A stretch of 64,000 nucleotides of DNA from positions 282,756,272 to 282,820,271 of the forward strand of contig CM037879.1 of NCBI GenBank assembly GCA_021292165.1, given 5' to 3'. This DNA is from Shinisaurus crocodilurus. Its lineage: Eukaryota > Chordata > Lepidosauria > Squamata > Shinisauridae. Every line of letters starts with the position of its first letter. Position 1 is the stretch's first letter. A model generated the notes under the pieces. The model was not told the origin of the DNA and searched no databases. It saw only the letters and a list, made by a program, of their open reading frames with translations. Shown piece by piece: positions 21,985 to 33,052 of the stretch. The translations under genes and the position numbers were made by a program.

Positions 21985-22320
21985 AGCCGTAGGGATGTTG
22001 GAGATATCTGCAGTGGCTTCAAGTGAGTTCGGATTCCCATGGATCTGACCTGTGGATTCCGCAGCATACTGGGTTTTTCCGAGTCATGTGGATTCTGCGC
22101 ACTTGCGGACCTTTTTTTTTTTTTATTTACTTTGGGGGGTGGGTTTGTGCCAATGCCCACTTGCACTAATGCACACTTATGCAAATGGAATGAAATTCTC
22201 ATACATCCATTTAAAAAAAATAATAAATCTGTCAATGAGTGGATGATGGGATGAAAGATGCCTGGGAATCCACAAAACACAGATGAACAAAATCCATACG
22301 TCAGGGGAGCGGGGAGGCGT
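21985..22320. mobile_element. TAGGGATG-family MITE, diverged
   Basis: Begins with TAGGGATGTTGGAG and contains CTGTGGATTCCGCAG, which has a counterpart in the copy at 57387-57810 (GCGGAATCCGCAGG). The poly-T at 22112-22123 and the phrase GCACTTATGCAAATGG are in the body. Confidence 0.5.
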
Positions 22321-23285
22321 CTGTATATTTGAATGCTCTCTCTTATTATCCTTGTATAATCTTGTGCTACTCCGGTGGGGATAGCTCCCCCCCCTCCTCT
22401 GAGACTGGAATGGGGAACATGGGCATGGTGTCCCAATGCAGGGTCAAATGTCCAGCCAATCACTGGGGTGCTTGTTCGCTTTTATAAGTCAGCCTAGCCC
22501 CTTTCTGTGGCCTCGTCTCCTGTAGTGTGACAACTCACCCATCTCAACATGTCAGTATGGGATTCTGTCAGTCACCCATTTGGGAGCTGAGTAGGATTTT
22601 TTTGGGGTGGTGGTGGTGGGGTTTCATCTGATTGGCTTTGGGAATCATCTTTTTTCATCTACTCCATGGCTGGGCAGACTTCAGGCTTGCAAGAGTGACT
22701 TTGGTTTTTGCTAGAACCCCAAGATCTACCAACCAGAGTCTCATGTCTGAAGACATGCACTAAGCATTAATAATTCTGAGCCCTGAAATTTGATCTGAGT
22801 ACCAGAAACTCAATGCTCAGAGTCTTTCCACACAAATCCCTCCACACTGCCCCAGTTTTCTTCATTTCAGCCGTATAATTTAAGGCAGGAGGGAGGCATT
22901 TTGGACCAAAATTAGTCTTAGCTGCCCATGCCCAGTCATGGTCAGACTACTGAAGGGCTAATCCTTCTAGAGAGGAAGCCAGCTGGTTGCCATCAAAGAG
23001 GGGAGAGAGCTGATCAGAGCCATCAGAGTTGAACAATAAATAACTGTTAAACTACTGATGATCAGGATAATCCTGGATGTACAACTGTACTCCAGTGAGC
23101 CAAAAGTTATGATACCTTGTACATTGTAACAACACTGACTGTGTATGGTTGCCAACTAGCTGGTAGAACTGTATTTCGTTAGGTAATTAGTACTGGTTTT
23201 TTGAACACAAATATACTCAGCTTTATGCCATCCTTTGCCCTGGCCCTGCTCCTCCTGATTAGACAAATTAATCCACACTCATCCC
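22321..23285. other. No recognised feature
   Basis: I see no gene or clear element. A GGT-rich segment near 22605-22622 is simple sequence. Confidence 0.4.
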
Positions 23286-23289
23286 CATC

Positions 23290-23975
23290 CTGCTAGATCA
23301 TGCCCTGGTTCTACCTATCTTGGCTCTACCCCTTGGCCACAGAGCTTGGAGCTCATCAAATGCCAGCAACTGTATGGCCATCTCCATAGCACTAGATTTC
23401 TGCTGGTGCAGAATGCAGCTGCCCAAGTGTTGGTGGGTGCAAGGCAATTCAACCCTATAATGCCTATCCTGCACCAGCTGCCTTGGATACCAGTGTGTTT
23501 CCAAGCCCAATTTAAAAGTGCTGGTTTTGAAACCTTAAATGGTTTGAGGCCAAATTACTTGAAGGACTGCCTTCACCCCTATCAGCTTGCCTGCACTATA
23601 AGATCAGCAAAAGAGGCCCTTCTCATCTGCCCACCTGTGAGAGCACTGAGGAGTGTGACCACACGTGAGAGGGCCTTCTCTGCAGTGGCCCCACACCTTT
23701 GGAGAAAGTTGCCAGCAGGGGTCAATGATCATGCTCCATCATTGCAGGCTTTTAAGAAGGCCTTGAAGAAATATTATTTTAACTTGGCCTTCTCTTGAAG
23801 TGATTGCTGTTGTTGCTGTTGCTGGTTTTATTGTTGGTTTTTATTGCTGTTTTTATTGTGCTTATGTTTTTATCGCTTTTAATGTCTTAATAGTTTTATG
23901 TCTTATTGTTGTGAGCTGCCTTGGGAGGGTTTCTGCCTTGAAAGGCAGTCAAGAAATATTATTTATATATATAAA
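23290..23975 (+). mobile_element. L2-like LINE, 3' end
   Basis: The frame 23346-23798 contains LLVQNAAAQVL, LHQLPWIPV, RAFSAVAPHLW and a terminal LKKYYFNL, the landmarks of the end of L2-clade ORF2. The 3' UTR contains GTGAGCTGCCTTGGGAGGG and an (AT)-rich end near 23960-23975. It is diverged from the copies at 8.2 and 53 kb and probably belongs to an older subfamily. Confidence 0.8.
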
Positions 23976-24770
23976 TGTTGAGGACAATGCACTCAAAGGC
24001 TAACATCTCCATTTGTTAAATTCCTGTTAAAAGGGGCAAATCCTGCACACTGCAAAATTTCCCTCCAAGTCCAAAATGATGCACTTTTCCATGGGATGGT
24101 GGTAAAAAAAACCACCATTTTTGTCTTGATGCTGAAATGTAGACTCATGATCTTGATATACGAGATGACTGCAATCAATAAGCAAGGTTATTATAGGTAT
24201 TATTGGGGTTTTTAAATTATTATTTTAAGAATTATATTTTGACCTCTTAATTTTGTTCATGCAGGTAATTCAGAAAAGCCTCAGTCATAGAAAATGTAGG
24301 GAGGAAGGGAGGAAGAGAAATTAGGCCAGATATGTATGAAATTTTAAAGTATGCCTTTGTTACACTCTTGCAAAGAGCCAAATAGGGTATACAAATCTCT
24401 AGAGATCACCAGTATAATTTCTTTATCATGTTCCATTTAAAATTTAATTACATAGTCTACAACAAGAAGAATCTGAGTACTCAAAATAGGTCAGGCAATG
24501 AACATCTTCAAAATATCATAAAGGTTTTCTGTGTGCACATCTTTTCTCTGATGTCCTGGTATATGTACAGGAAAGCTTGTTTGGTGTGAGTGGGAACAAA
24601 AAGATCAACAAAAAACAGGCCTACAGGTATAGGTGTATACAATAAAGAATTAAAACCAGAAATCTTTATCTATCAGAATAAATAGCAACTCTCCCTGTTT
24701 TCTGCACTATACACAATATCTGGAGAAATTATTAAAGAAACTGAAGTAGGGTAGAAATTCACAATATTCT
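23976..24770. other. No recognised feature
   Basis: AT-rich sequence. No element boundaries or coding signals found. Confidence 0.45.
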
Positions 24771-24775
24771 CTCAG

Positions 24776-24905
24776 CCTAGCCTACCTCACAGGGTTGTTG
24801 TGAGGATAAAATGGAGAGGAGGAAGAGGAGGATTATGTAAGCCGCCTTGGGTTCCTTTCAGGAAAAAAGGTGGGGTATAAATATAATAAAATAAATAAAA
24901 AATAA
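24776..24905 (+). mobile_element. MIR-like SINE, 3' half
   Basis: CTCACAGGGTTGTTGTGAGG, then GCCGCCTTGGGTTCC and an (AAAT)n tail, the same 3' half as the SINEs at 462-706 and 52835-53017. The tRNA head is absent. Confidence 0.75.
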
Positions 24906-25060
24906 ATCAAGGAGCCAGCCAGAAGTCAGAACCAAAGGGCAAACTAGGAATGAGGAGTAAGTCAGATGTAAAGACTGAAGAACAAGTCAGGACTGAAGGA
25001 CAAACCAAGAGGCAGGGCCAAGGAGCAGACCAGAAGTTAGGTACCATAGAATAACCAAGG
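24906..25060 (+). repeat. Degenerate short tandem repeat
   Basis: Variants of a motif like AAGTCAGGACTGAAGGACAAACC recur every 25-35 bases. A similar run lies near 40745-40820. It could be part of an LTR, but no ends are visible. Confidence 0.35.
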
Positions 25061-25067
25061 ATCAGGA

Positions 25068-25235
25068 CCGGTGCAAGGCAGTTTGGGGCCCTAGGCAAGA
25101 TCAGATATTTAGCGCCCCCCCCTTCCTACTTGAGAGCGCTGTATTTTTTTTCAAGGCGTTTCTGGCGCCCCCTTTAGCCCTGCGCCCTAGGCAGCTGCCT
25201 AGTTGGCCTAAGGGTAGCACCTGGCCCTGCCAAGG
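25068..25235. mobile_element. Short inverted-repeat element
   Basis: The ends GACCGGTGCAAGGCAG and CTAAGGGTAGCACCTGG are imperfect inverted repeats. The interior has GCGCCCCC and GCCCTAGGCAGCTGCC. It resembles the element at 48025-48325, whose right end reads GGGCCGGCCC. Confidence 0.45.
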
Positions 25236-25394
25236 ATACAAGAACACACCAGAGCTGAGGAAGCCTTTCGTGCTCAAACAAGTTTCCACTGGAATAGGAA
25301 GACCACTTATACTCCTTCTTGTCCAGGAGGATTAAATGTGTAGCCTGGGTGGATGCAGTCAATCCAGGGTCTGAGACGACTTCACTGGGAAGCT

Positions 25395-25560
25395 GCCACC
25401 TGATGGTGGACTCTCCTTTGCTAGAGGTTCTTAAGCAGAGGCTGGATGGCCTCTGGTCAGGAATGCTGTAGTAGTGTTTTTTTCTGTATCGGCAGGGGTT
25501 ACACTAGATGACCTTTGAGGTCCCTCCCACTTCCTATAATTCTATATTTCTATAATTCAT
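25395..25560 (+). mobile_element. CR1 LINE, 3' end
   Basis: GGTGGACTCTCCTTTGCTAG, then CAGAGGCTGGATGGCC, then ACTAGATGACCTTTGAGG and repeated ATTCTAT at the end, the typical CR1 3' terminus with its short terminal repeats (25544-25558). Confidence 0.8.
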
Positions 25561-26205
25561 CTGTTCTCTCAGGCAATCCATTTTAATGGATTAATACTAA
25601 TTGGACATGGGGGATTCCATAGGCAACTCTCTGTCATGACCTTGGGGGGTCAGACTCCACACAAAATGGAGACAACGTGGAGAACTCTGAGAAGGAGGCA
25701 GACTGAGGGAGGGAATTTCCTTCAGCATGAACCGCAGAAGGACTGTCTTCACCAGAAACCCCTAAGCCCCACAGGCAGACCTGTCCTGTGGAGGTCACTC
25801 TGCCCTCTTCCTCAGATTCTGAGGTCTCAGTTTCTGAACCTGCAACAAGGCCAAAGTCAACACCTGCAAAACTTTAAACACAGGACGTTTCCCCATTGGA
25901 GAGGGGAATGGAGCCAGCTACTCTGAGCAGACTGCAGCTGAGATCAGTGAACTCCAGGCTGTGATTAGAGCAACATCTGAGCCTGCTAGTATCTAGCCAT
26001 GACCACCAATGTTCCCTTTTGAAGCTGCTGAAGGTCCTGCTACATCGCCTAAACTCCTGCCCCTCTGCTCAAATTCCTGCTCCTTCCTTGGGGGGTTTCA
26101 ACTCCAGACCCTTATTCCCTATCCAAGTCCAAGCTCTTGTAAAACAGGACAAAGGGTCTGGATCAACAAACACTTCAGCTATCCTTTTACCTGACAAATT
26201 ATGGG
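25561..26205. other. Unassigned stretch
   Basis: GA-rich and mildly GC-rich. A weak plus frame at 25636-25926 has no domain. It could be a remnant of a retroelement gag region, but nothing proves it. Confidence 0.3.
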
Positions 26206-26207
26206 TA

Positions 26208-26662
26208 GGCATAGATGAATCTGTCAGTTTTGGTTTCTCTCGGTTTCTCATTTTTCCAATCTTAAATTTGGTTCATCCCAAACTTTGAGATTTTTTTCAA
26301 TCTTAAATTGGTTTCATCCCAACCATTGAGGGTTTTTTTTTAAAAAAGTGTGCATAAAAATGTATCTGCATTTTTGCGCACATTTCTCCAAATACAGTTC
26401 ATTTTTATATGCAATTTACCTAACATAAACATTTTTTTTGCCATCAGTTTTAATGCATTTTGAACATCCCCTAATATACACATTTTCATGTGAACTTTCC
26501 CCTAACATATACATTTCTGTATGCAGGTTTTGATTAGGAATGGCTTTGCAAAACCTGGAAAACTGCAAAATGGAGTTTTGGTTCACATATTGTTTCGAAA
26601 GTGCAAATTAGGTAACTTCACAATAAAATGTGAACCGAATGAATTTCTCCTCCATCCCTACG
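26208..26662. mobile_element. TAGGGATG-family MITE, near complete
   Basis: Left end TAGGCATAGATGAATCTGTC; right end CTCCTCCATCCCTAC (26646-26660), the inverse of the expected TAGGGATGGAG. The AT-rich body has repeated phrases like GCATTTTTGCGCACATTTCTCC and ACATTTTCATGTGAAC. It is a good reference copy for the family. No coding capacity. Confidence 0.75.
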
Positions 26663-27525
26663 GTACATTCATGCAACATAACAGTTAACCATGGTTTGTT
26701 TTCCTTAACATGGCTAAGTGTTGATAGAGGGTTTACAAACAATGATTTGTAGTGGGTTTGCAAACTAGGCTTGCATTAATCATGGCTAAGCACTGTACTG
26801 TCACTGACCAAACTATGACTGACAGTTTCCTCTTCATCTCAGACTCTCTGCTTCCTAGGTGTTAAGCAAATCTTGTTGGAATGTCCCTATGCACATCTGC
26901 CAAGGACAGGTCTTAGCTCCAAAAGCTAAGCTATGATTTCACTGTATGTTTGGGATCTTAATCCAAGTTAAAGCAATAATCCATGTTCTGTTGCCTTTAA
27001 TCATAGTTAAGATCTCAAATATGTTAAGCATGTGTTAACCAAACATATTCTCTATAGTTAAGAATGATTACTACATTGGGCTGCTATTTCACAGGACATG
27101 GATGGCCTTATTTCAACCAAAATATAACCAGTCATCGTTTCAAAACATGGAGAGAGATGTCACTATCTAGAAGCATTACATTGAAACTAGGCAAATTCAA
27201 CAACAGCATAGGGCTGTATCCAATGTTAGCCTAACAATTCCCATTGGATTTGACCCCTAAAATTTTCAATATTCAGAACAGAATATCGATTAATTCTGCC
27301 TTTCATATGGCATTTATTGCTATCCAACAGGAATTAAAATTCTTCTGATAAATATCTCTTGACAACAAAGGATATGGACAAACTCCATCCATAACAGGTT
27401 TCCTACCAATTTTGGACAGAGATCTCAATATATGAGGAAGCTAGACAAATTATGAAAGGTAGAATGAATTATGGATTAGTAGCAACTGCATCTGCAAAGA
27501 TTTTTAGATAGATAGTTAACTTGCC
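26663..27525. other. No recognised feature
   Basis: Contains recurring AACCATGGTT-type words near 26690-27000. They may be part of an old repeat, but I could not define it. Confidence 0.4.
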
Positions 27526-27527
27526 AT

Positions 27528-27728
27528 GTACACATAGGAACAGAGGAAGCCGCCTTATACTGAGTCAGACCATTGGTCCATCAAGCCCAGTATTGTTGAC
27601 ACTGACTGGCAGCAATGGCTCTCCAGGGTTCCAGGGAGGATCCTTTCCAAGCCCTACCTGGAGGCTCGGGATCGAACCTGGGACCTTCTGCCAAGCATGT
27701 GCTCTATCACACTGAGTGATGGTCCCTC
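27528..27728 (-). mobile_element. tRNA-derived SINE
   Basis: On the minus strand the tRNA-like head comes first: GTGTGATAGAGCACATGC, then the B-box-like GGTTCGATCCC (27666-27676 reversed). The body contains CTGACTGGCAGCAATGGCTC and TACTGAGTCAGACCATTGG on the plus strand. The head resembles tRNA-Ala. This is the most complete copy of the family in the window. Confidence 0.8.
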
Positions 27729-27730
27729 CC

Positions 27731-27822
27731 TACAGCACCTGGCATTCCAAGGCGGTCACCCATCCAAGTACTAACCAAACCAAACCCTGCTTAGCTTCTG
27801 AGATCAGACGAGATCGGGGCTG
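27731..27822 (-). pseudogene. 5S rRNA pseudogene
   Basis: On the minus strand the sequence follows vertebrate 5S rRNA: ATCTCGTCTGATCTC, then AGAAGCTAAGCAGGG, then TACTTGGATGGGTGACC, and the 3' end near GGTGCTGTA. It covers about three quarters of the gene. The 5' part is missing or scrambled near 27820-27840. The internal control regions (A box, C box) are recognisable but altered. It has no unit context or terminator, so it is a stray copy or SINE head. Confidence 0.85.
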
Positions 27823-27884
27823 TTCAGGGCTGTTCAGATGTTCACACATGCTCCCTCTATGAGATGTGTAATGTTGTGAGTAAG

Positions 27885-28225
27885 GATGGATGGGTCTGTT
27901 AAGCTCAATCTCATTGAGGGTCCCCTTTTTTCCACTGCCAAGCTTGTTCTTCCATCCCACTTCCATTTTTTCCCCTGCACAGAAATTCATAGATATTTCT
28001 ATATACATTTTTCAAATGTGTGCTTGCACCCATTGATTAAAGTGTGTTTGTGTGCATGTTAGAAATGCCCCCAGTTTTCATTGCATATTTTTCAAATGTG
28101 CGCTTGTTAACAGATGCATATTTTTTTCTTTTCATTTTTAATGAAATGCAGCACAAGCTCAGAAATATACAGATTTCCAACTGCAAAGTGCATTTGGGTC
28201 CAATTTTCAGATCTGGGAACAGCCT
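27885..28225. mobile_element. TAGGGATG-family MITE, diverged
   Basis: AAGGATGGATGGGTCTGTT at the left, then the repeated TTTTTCAAATGTGTGCTTGC phrase, seen twice (28010 and 28088), and TTAAAGTGTGTTTGTGTGC as in the copies at 39108 and 49618. Confidence 0.6.
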
Positions 28226-28229
28226 GCAC

Positions 28230-29390
28230 ACAGAACTCTTCTCTCTTTTTTCCTAGCAGGTCTTTAAGGAGAGAAGGGAGAGAAGGAACACCTACCCAGC
28301 AATCTCCACAGTGTTGGTCCTTGTTAGAAGAGTAGCACTAGGTTGGCTGTACCCTCAGTGTTCTCTCTTAACAACCTAAACCTTTCAAACTTTCATTATT
28401 TGGGGGTGGAGGAAACCCAGTATTAATGGGCTTTTAAGAATCAGAAAGCCAGTACGAAATGTATTCAAATGGAAAATAAATGACCAATCATTCAGAAAAA
28501 CAAATACACAAATATAATACTATGTCTTTAAGCAAGGTAATGAAAGCTCAGATCAAAAACATATCTTTTAAGATTCACTGCAGACTGCCAAGAGGGACAA
28601 ATCTGCAAAATGTCTGAATTAATCTCAAGATGGTTATTGGTTCTCATTTCAATCTGTCATATATTGCTTGTATAAATCTATTATTTCTTCCTAGTGACAT
28701 GTCACTAGATTTTAATTTTAAACTGAGGCAAGAATTCAGACTGAGATTAAGTTTATTAAAAGGAAGGAAGAAAGCCATAGCATACTGAGGTAATCCTGGA
28801 AGTTATCTTTTTTTAAAAAAATCAAGGCTTTAGAAATGTTACTCCTAATTGATTTCTAATGCAAAAAGACTGTTTATTTTTTTACTATATCCATTGCCAG
28901 TTAATTGCTAGCCAAAATTAGATTAACAATATCCAGTGTAATTAAGAATCATCATCTACAGATCTCAAAAGCTTTATCCCACAACACAGTGGATCAACCG
29001 ATGCACCGTTAAATGATTATGAAGCGATGCTGAAGAAATACGGCTGTTTTCAAGCCAGAGATTGTAACTGTTTTGAATCATCTTTCTTCCCCCTCCCCCC
29101 GCCACATGCTACACACCCACTAGATGAAATAGTGTAAGCATACCTTTCTGGCTCTAAAGAATAAAGAAGAAATCACAAAAGTGTCATGCACCGACAATCA
29201 TTAACTGGTAGATAAACAAAATAACTTCAGACGGCTTGTTTCAAATTGCACTAGAGCATTTCACAACACAGATGAAGCCATCAAAAGACATGGAAGTCTG
29301 AAAACCGGGGCAAGAGAGAGGAAGAATATACATGGAACAAGACTGTGCCTACTATCTAGGGGAAATGCTCAAAACTACCCCACACACACA
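28230..29390. other. Repeat-poor stretch
   Basis: Over 1.1 kb without any recognised repeat. AT-rich, with several TAATTA-like words (28850-28950). In this repeat-dense window such a gap is notable and may mark conserved regulatory DNA, but conservation cannot be judged from one sequence. Confidence 0.35.
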
Positions 29391-29391
29391 A

Positions 29392-29442
29392 AGAAGGAGG
29401 AGGAGGAGGAGGAGGAGGAGGAGGAGGAGGAGGAGGAGGAGG
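29392..29442. repeat. (GGA)n microsatellite
   Basis: A long perfect trinucleotide run. Confidence 0.97.
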
Positions 29443-30225
29443 ATAGAAACCATCAGTTAAATAAAAGAAAACCAGATAAGACCAAACTCTAGGATAAGAA
29501 GCTAGATTTCCCAAGACTTTTAGCTTCAGCATAAAAAGAGAGACATGTTAACATGTTTGTTAACATTAACAAGCTGTAGTATAATTGCAAGGAGGATATC
29601 ACTGTTTAGATGTTACACATATTCATTATGAATACACATCAAACTGCAATACAATATTCACCAAACGCTCTTTCCCCACCCCCATCACAAAGCTCATTAA
29701 AAACAATAGCCTGATGGGATAGTACTGACTAGGCTGCAGAAAAAATGAGAAGTAAAGCAAAAAAAGGAAGCTTGTACATACATGAGGTTTTACCCCCCCC
29801 CCCTCGTCACTTTGCCAATGGGAAAGTTCTGCACTTCCTTCTAATAAGCAGCAGGTCTTCTGGTCAGTGATGATTTGCTGGGTGTGTGGAATGAAATGGA
29901 CTCTACATCTAGTAGCAAGCAACACGAGCTGAGCAAATAATATCAACTATCAACTATCGGACATGAGGATGGTTATAAGTTGCAAAAGATGACATGCATG
30001 CTAGCTCAGAGTTACTTCATGCCATCTCTGTCGACAGAGTTCAGGAAGCTACACCTGATTTCCTAGGATATCATCTACAACGTTAGCAAGATTAGCAAAG
30101 AGAAAGCAGGAATGTACCGACAGGTCACAGGAGCCTTGTTATTGGCTTACAAAAAGGTACAAACAGTGCATTCAAAAGTCCCTGCAGTGGCTCGGAGAGG
30201 ATAAACTATCTGGCTTCTGATCTCT
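29443..30225. other. No recognised feature
   Basis: Unique-looking sequence. Only a C run at 29793-29803 stands out. Confidence 0.45.
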
Positions 30226-30230
30226 TAACC

Positions 30231-30360
30231 CAGGGGTGAGGAACGTGTGGCCCTCCAGATGTGGTTGAACTGCAGCTGTCATCAGTCCCAGCCAGCACAG
30301 CCAATGGTCTGGCATGATGGGAGTTGTAGCATCTGGAGGGTCACAGGTTACAAATGCCTG
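30231..30360. mobile_element. Palindromic hAT-like MITE
   Basis: Starts CAGGGGTGAGGAACGTG and ends with an inverted TTACAAATGCCTG. Inner arms CCCTCCAGATG and CATCTGGAGGG pair. It is the common hairpin type; the target duplication has decayed. Confidence 0.75.
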
Positions 30361-30786
30361 TTGAAACCCCTGGAATTTCAATTAAACAGGATTCCTTCAA
30401 ATGACCAGCAAAACATCTCAAAACAAAAGGATAAACTTCCTACAATGAAAGTAAAATGAAACAGTGCATGGGTAATCTGCAGAAGATGGAAGGCCATCTT
30501 TTAGAAGAACTAGAGTGAGAGTGATAGTTAGATGGAGACTCATGGATTGTTTTATGGAGCTCTAAATATTCTCTCGGTGGTCATGAAAACAGATTACATA
30601 TCTTGCCGGAACTCTATGTCAATTGATGACTATAGATGAAAATGTATTTCTGGAATGCCATAATGCATTACTTTGTCTTCTTTCTGCTCACCGGCACCTT
30701 ACAGAACAGGAGTGTTCTGAAATAAAAATGAATGAATAGCTTGAAATGCCTCAAGGTGTTTCACTGTTTGAGTGGCTTCGTCCGTT
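30361..30786. other. No recognised feature
   Basis: Nothing recognised. Confidence 0.4.
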
Positions 30787-31122
30787 ATTTAATGCAGGGG
30801 TGGAGAACCTCTTCCCAGCCTGAGGGCCAGTTTCTATTTTGGCTGCATTCCAGCGGTGTGTGTGGCAAAGTCAAAAGGGGGATGGAACACAGGCAAACGG
30901 GGAGGGGCCAAAATGCCAGCATATTTCACCTTAAAAGCTCTTATTGTGAGCAACTATGCCTTAGGACAAGCGTTTTCGACCTTTTTGAATAGGGGGGAAA
31001 CTTCACAAAAGCCAGGAAACCACCAAATGATTGGTGGTTAGGGGAAAGGGGTGTGGCCTTCTGGGGGCCAATGGAGGGCCAATTTGGCCCCCTGGCCTGA
31101 GTTCTATACCCCTGCTTTAATG
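30787..31122. mobile_element. hAT-like MITE with near-perfect TSD
   Basis: The element is 30795-31114, ends CAGGGGTGGAGAAC and the inverted GTTCTATACCCCTG. Flanks ATTTAATG and CTTTAATG match at 7 of 8 positions. Its interior has the phrase GCCTGAGGGCCAGTTT, related to the fragment at 41482. No coding capacity. Confidence 0.82.
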
Positions 31123-31205
31123 TGCAGTCTCTTCCACATTGAGCTACTGGAATTTCTTCTAATCTTCAAAAGGGAACCTGCATGGTTTGTTCCTATATAC
31201 ACTGA

Positions 31206-32443
31206 CTGGGTTCAGATGACACAATGAGCAATGGTGGTTACTCACCATTGCTTGTCCCCCCCCATGTCGTCCGAACCCAGTCATGGTGACTGACCACTGT
31301 GACTTATCGTGGTTTTGAACCACGGTAAGTCACCGTGGTCTGTCCGAGGGTTTGTTTGTACCACGATGGCTTGTTGTGTCGTCCGAACCCGGAAGACGTG
31401 ACCCATCGTGGCACAATCCCAAGAACGAGCGAGCCGCTCGGCAAGAGCAGACATTGCCGCTGTTTGTCAAGCGGCTGGCCACAGAGCACGGCTGACAGCG
31501 GCCCTCAGAGTGCCCAAACAGCCCAAGGAGGCAGCTGTCAGAGGCTTCCTCCACCTCCGCCATGGAGCCGATCAGGCAGCCCTGCCTCCTCCTCTAGAGT
31601 AGACCTCTTGAAGAGGAGGCGGTGATCTGCTCCTGTTCGACTGCTCGGCTCGCTCAGCAGCTGCAGGGATCAGAGCACAGCCTCCCGACTCCTGACAGGT
31701 TTTCTCCCGGGAGGCGGCCGTGCTCCGATCCCTGCGGCTGCTCCACATGCCATGCAGCTGTGGGGATGGAGGCGCTTCCCGCTGTCCCTGGCGCCACCGC
31801 CCCGGTGACCGCGAGGAAGCGCCTGCCCACTCCACCCTCCACTTTCCTGGGATCTCCTGGGAAAGCGGAGGGCGGAGCGGGCGGGCAGTTGCTGCTGTCC
31901 CCGGAGTGGCCACTCCCATGACAGCAGCCAAGGGACACCCCGCTCCGCCAGAGAGGTTTACCTGCTGGAGGCTATGATCCTGTCCCCGTGGCTGCTTCGT
32001 ACCCTCTGAGTAAACCTCTCTGGCGGGAGGCTGTGGTCCACTCTCCGTGGCTGCTCCGTTCACGGAACAGTCACGGAGAGTGGAACTGGCGGCACCCCCT
32101 GCCTCCCGCCTGAGAGGAGACCTCTCAAGGAGGAGGTGAGAGGCTGCCCCCGCCCCATCACGCTTCAGGGCACGAGCCCTGCTTGCGCAACGGGGAGTCT
32201 TTGACAGCCGCCGGAAGCTGAAATAGGCTCGCGATCGCAGCTGTCAGAGAGAGGAGACTCATTCCTCCCCGTGGTGTCTCCTGGGATGTCGCTGGGAGGA
32301 AGGAGAGGGAAAAGGGAGGGAGGGAGTGAAGCAACCACGAAGAGCCCGATCCTCTGTCGGGCTCATCATGGTTGCTTGCTTCGCAGGTTCCAGCAAACAA
32401 TCGTGGTAACTTACCACGATTGTTGCCGTGCTGTGCAAACCCG
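31206..32443. mobile_element. GC-rich block with nested palindromes
   Basis: The left end (CTGGGTTCAGATGACAC) has an inverted counterpart near 31360-31391 (GTGTCGTCCGAACCC). A weaker one lies at the far right (GCACGG...AAACCCGC, 32430-32443 reversed). Each end unit carries its own small palindrome, e.g. AATGGTGGTTACTCACCATT at 31230-31249. Inside, CCACTCTCCGTG at 32038-32049 pairs perfectly with CACGGAGAGTGG at 32072-32083. CpG-rich throughout. The open frames on both strands (e.g. 31572-32063) lack any domain. It may be one element or a small one beside a second. Confidence 0.6.
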
Positions 32444-32524
32444 CCCGTTGCCTGTACGAGATTGCTCTTTGAGCATTCAACAAGAAGCAGTGCCGACCGG
32501 GTGAGGATGCCCATAGTATGTGTT

Positions 32525-32757
32525 GGTTTAAGAGTGGCTAATGCGGCCTTGGATCAGAGAGACCTGGATGTAGGTCCCTATTATCCACAAAGTCACTGGG
32601 GCATCCTTGGGCAAATCACTCTCTCACACACCCTCCCTAACCTACTTCACAAGTTCACAAGGATGTCATGACGATAAACGTTAGTCAATCTCATGTGTGC
32701 CACCCTGAGCTGGTTGGTGGAAGGGCAAAGTAGAAATCAAGATAAATAAAATATACT
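32525..32757 (+). mobile_element. MIR-like SINE
   Basis: The tRNA-like head is worn. The core phrase GTCACTGGGGCATCCTTGGGC and the tail GCCACCCTGAGCTGG precede AAATCAAGATAAATAAA. The layout matches CORE-SINEs, with a 3' end different from that at 24776. Confidence 0.65.
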
Positions 32758-32944
32758 GGTGACCATATGCTTGGCTGGTGGACCATCTTAGATGGATCAC
32801 ATCTGAAGTCACTCTTTGTTTGGTGGGTACCATATAGTTCTGGCAGCCTCAGAATCATAGCAACCTGGTGTAAAAAGGTTAGGTCACAATTCTAAATAAT
32901 GGCTTAATCCCACTAGTGGGTCCTGTTAGTAGAATGTCTTAGAC

Positions 32945-33052
32945 CAGTGTTCTCCAACCTTGGGTCCCCAGATGTTTTTGGCCTACAATTCCCAGCATGC
33001 CCCAGCCAGCATAGCTGGCTGGGGCATGCTGGGAGTTGTAGGCCAAAAACAA
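32945..33052. mobile_element. Hairpin hAT MITE, right end lost
   Basis: CAGTGTTCTCCAACCTTGGG at the left. The arms ATGCCCCAGCCAGC and GCTGGCTGGGGCAT form a near-perfect hairpin at 32997-33029. It stops at GGCCAAAAAC without the right terminal repeat. Confidence 0.8.

Noticed and set aside
27528..27728. Genuine tRNA genes at this and the other tRNA-like sites
   Set aside because: Cloverleaf stems are not complete, and each site continues into the same SINE body.
27731..27822. Functional 5S rRNA gene
   Set aside because: The 5' part is missing and the end is altered, with no gene array around it; called a pseudogene.
31572..32063. 163-codon minus frame in the GC-rich block
   Set aside because: No domain, overlapped by other open frames on both strands, and inside palindromic repeat DNA. 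Stop codons are simply rare at this composition.
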